Positions 62,992 to 64,000 of a stretch of DNA of 64,000 bases are shown here, in pieces. The notes under the pieces are model-generated. The model was given only the letters and a program-made list of their open reading frames with translations. It had not been told where the DNA came from and ran no database searches. Numbering within the stretch: the stretch's first letter is position 1; the number at the start of each line of letters is the position of its first letter. Both the position numbers and the translations under genes were made by a program. The stretch is from Larus michahellis (taxonomy: Eukaryota; Chordata; Aves; Charadriiformes; Laridae): assembly GCF_964199755.1 (NCBI RefSeq), contig NC_133897.1, positions 68,628,661 through 68,692,660 on the forward strand. The letters run 5' to 3'.

Positions 62992-64000
62992 TATCTTAAA
63001 TAGAGTTGTTAGAGGGAAAGACTTGTTTGCTTGTATTGTAGGGAATGTCCAATTGCATCCAATGAGCTTGTTTGCAATTTCTAGTCGTGTATATTGCCAT
63101 GAAAATCAATGATTTTAACTGTTAAACACAGGAATTACACTTTGGGCTGGATTTCATTGAAACTTAGTCTGATGGCTTAGTTTTGCTGAGAGTGTGTCAA
63201 ATTGCCATCAGTTCACTTTCTGAATAGGTTCCTGAGTTTTAGGAGCCCTAGACCAGAATAAAGTTAGGAGCTGCTTGGAGTATGGCTATACTGCCACCAA
63301 GTATTTCTCAGAAATGAGGTGGTAGGCAGTCAATCTGCTTTTTCCTGAGTCTAAAAGAGTATTTGAGAACAGGCTTTACCAGAAGAGCTGCTTTGATTGG
63401 TTGCATAAGAAGTTGGGAAAAAAGACTGATGAATTGCCTTGGAAATGAGGAGATAAACTTTGGCTTTCTAAGCAAGTTGTGCAAGCCCTGAGGATTCAGC
63501 TGTTCTCAGGGAATTCAAAACTTTGCAGTAGGTGCTAATAGTTTGGAAAGTTAAGTCCCTTAAGTCAAGGCTTTCAGAGCCTTAGTTGGACAGGTCCTGA
63601 AAAGATCTTTATGGGCTCTTCCAGAGCCCTTCCCACTGCCCGATTGTGATTGAAGTTCTGAGTTGGAGCATTTCCTAATGACATATTTGGAAGGAGTCAG
63701 GCCCTGTATGTCTTAAGACCTGATCCAGACTGCCCGATTCTGATAGAAATTGTGTCAGTTGCTGCTGATGGTGTCTGAAGTAAAGAGGAGTTAGGTCAAA
63801 TTTGCAACTCATACAGATGCATACTCCAGACCTCCTGTGAGAAGCTCAACTGATCCCTGCTGCCCTGTTTTGGGCCATTAGTTAATGAAAATGCACTGAA
63901 GGCTGTAGTTAGTAGGAGTCCTGCAATGTTGAGTACTGGGAATGACATTCTAATGGTGAGCAAATGGATCCCCTTTTTCTCCGCAAATCGCTGAAGCAGG
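62992..64000. other. Unassigned sequence at right edge
   Basis: This is the native continuation beyond copy C, at the point where ERV-C begins in copy B. I see no gene, LTR or known repeat. Confidence 0.45.

Overview
The window looks like bird genomic DNA. The evidence is a CR1-type LINE fragment, several avian-style endogenous retroviruses (ERVs) with tRNA-Trp, tRNA-His and Arg-like primer-binding sites, and a spliced vertebrate gene with avian-sized introns. I found no bacterial genes, operons or CRISPR arrays. All calls come from reading the sequence by eye, with no database search.

Left part (1-15,378). About 1.15 kb of unassigned sequence leads into a tandem array of a 180-bp monomer (1,150-6,238, about 28 copies). 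The array abuts a minus-strand ERV (ERV-A, 6,239-10,222) that has two LTRs, a tRNA-Trp-type primer site, a gag start and env remnants, but no recognisable pol. ERV-A in turn abuts a diverged copy (copy A, 10,223-12,797) of a segment repeated further right. Unassigned sequence follows.

Middle part (15,379-37,105). This is the genic core, and everything is on the minus strand. From right to left it holds a complete seven-coding-exon TEKT3 gene (tektin-3, 490 codons, 32,036 to 27,137), an unrecognised spliced gene whose 3' end carries a poly(A) signal (23,391 to 21,934), and a CpG island with a candidate exon (20,537-20,378). A candidate last exon with a hydrophobic segment lies at 15,505-15,379. 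A broken class I-like ERV (ERV-B, 15.6-19.9 kb) lies between those last two exons. A CR1 fragment sits just downstream of TEKT3, and an LTR-like region lies near 24 kb.

Right part (37,106-64,000). An LTR related to ERV-B and a second CpG island precede a large direct duplication. Copy B (39,483-46,591) and copy C (55,341-62,991) are nearly identical at a constant offset of 15,858 bp. Between them are a nearly full-length class I-like ERV (ERV-C, 46,592-53,875), a solo LTR with a GAAAG target duplication, and a patchwork of older partial copies. ERV-C has 434-bp LTRs, a tRNA-His primer site, gag-UAG-pol layout and a truncated env. Copy C carries a further solo LTR (62,138-62,673, TGGAG target duplication) that is absent from the same site in copy B, so it inserted after the duplication. 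Candidate exons within the duplicated unit suggest it may contain a repeated gene, but no product could be recognised.

Functionally, only TEKT3 can be named with confidence; it is an axonemal microtubule protein of sperm and cilia. The rest is dominated by tandem repeats, retroviral insertions at different stages of decay, and recent segmental duplication. Several ERV-to-repeat junctions lack target-site duplications, which points to rearrangement at ERV boundaries.
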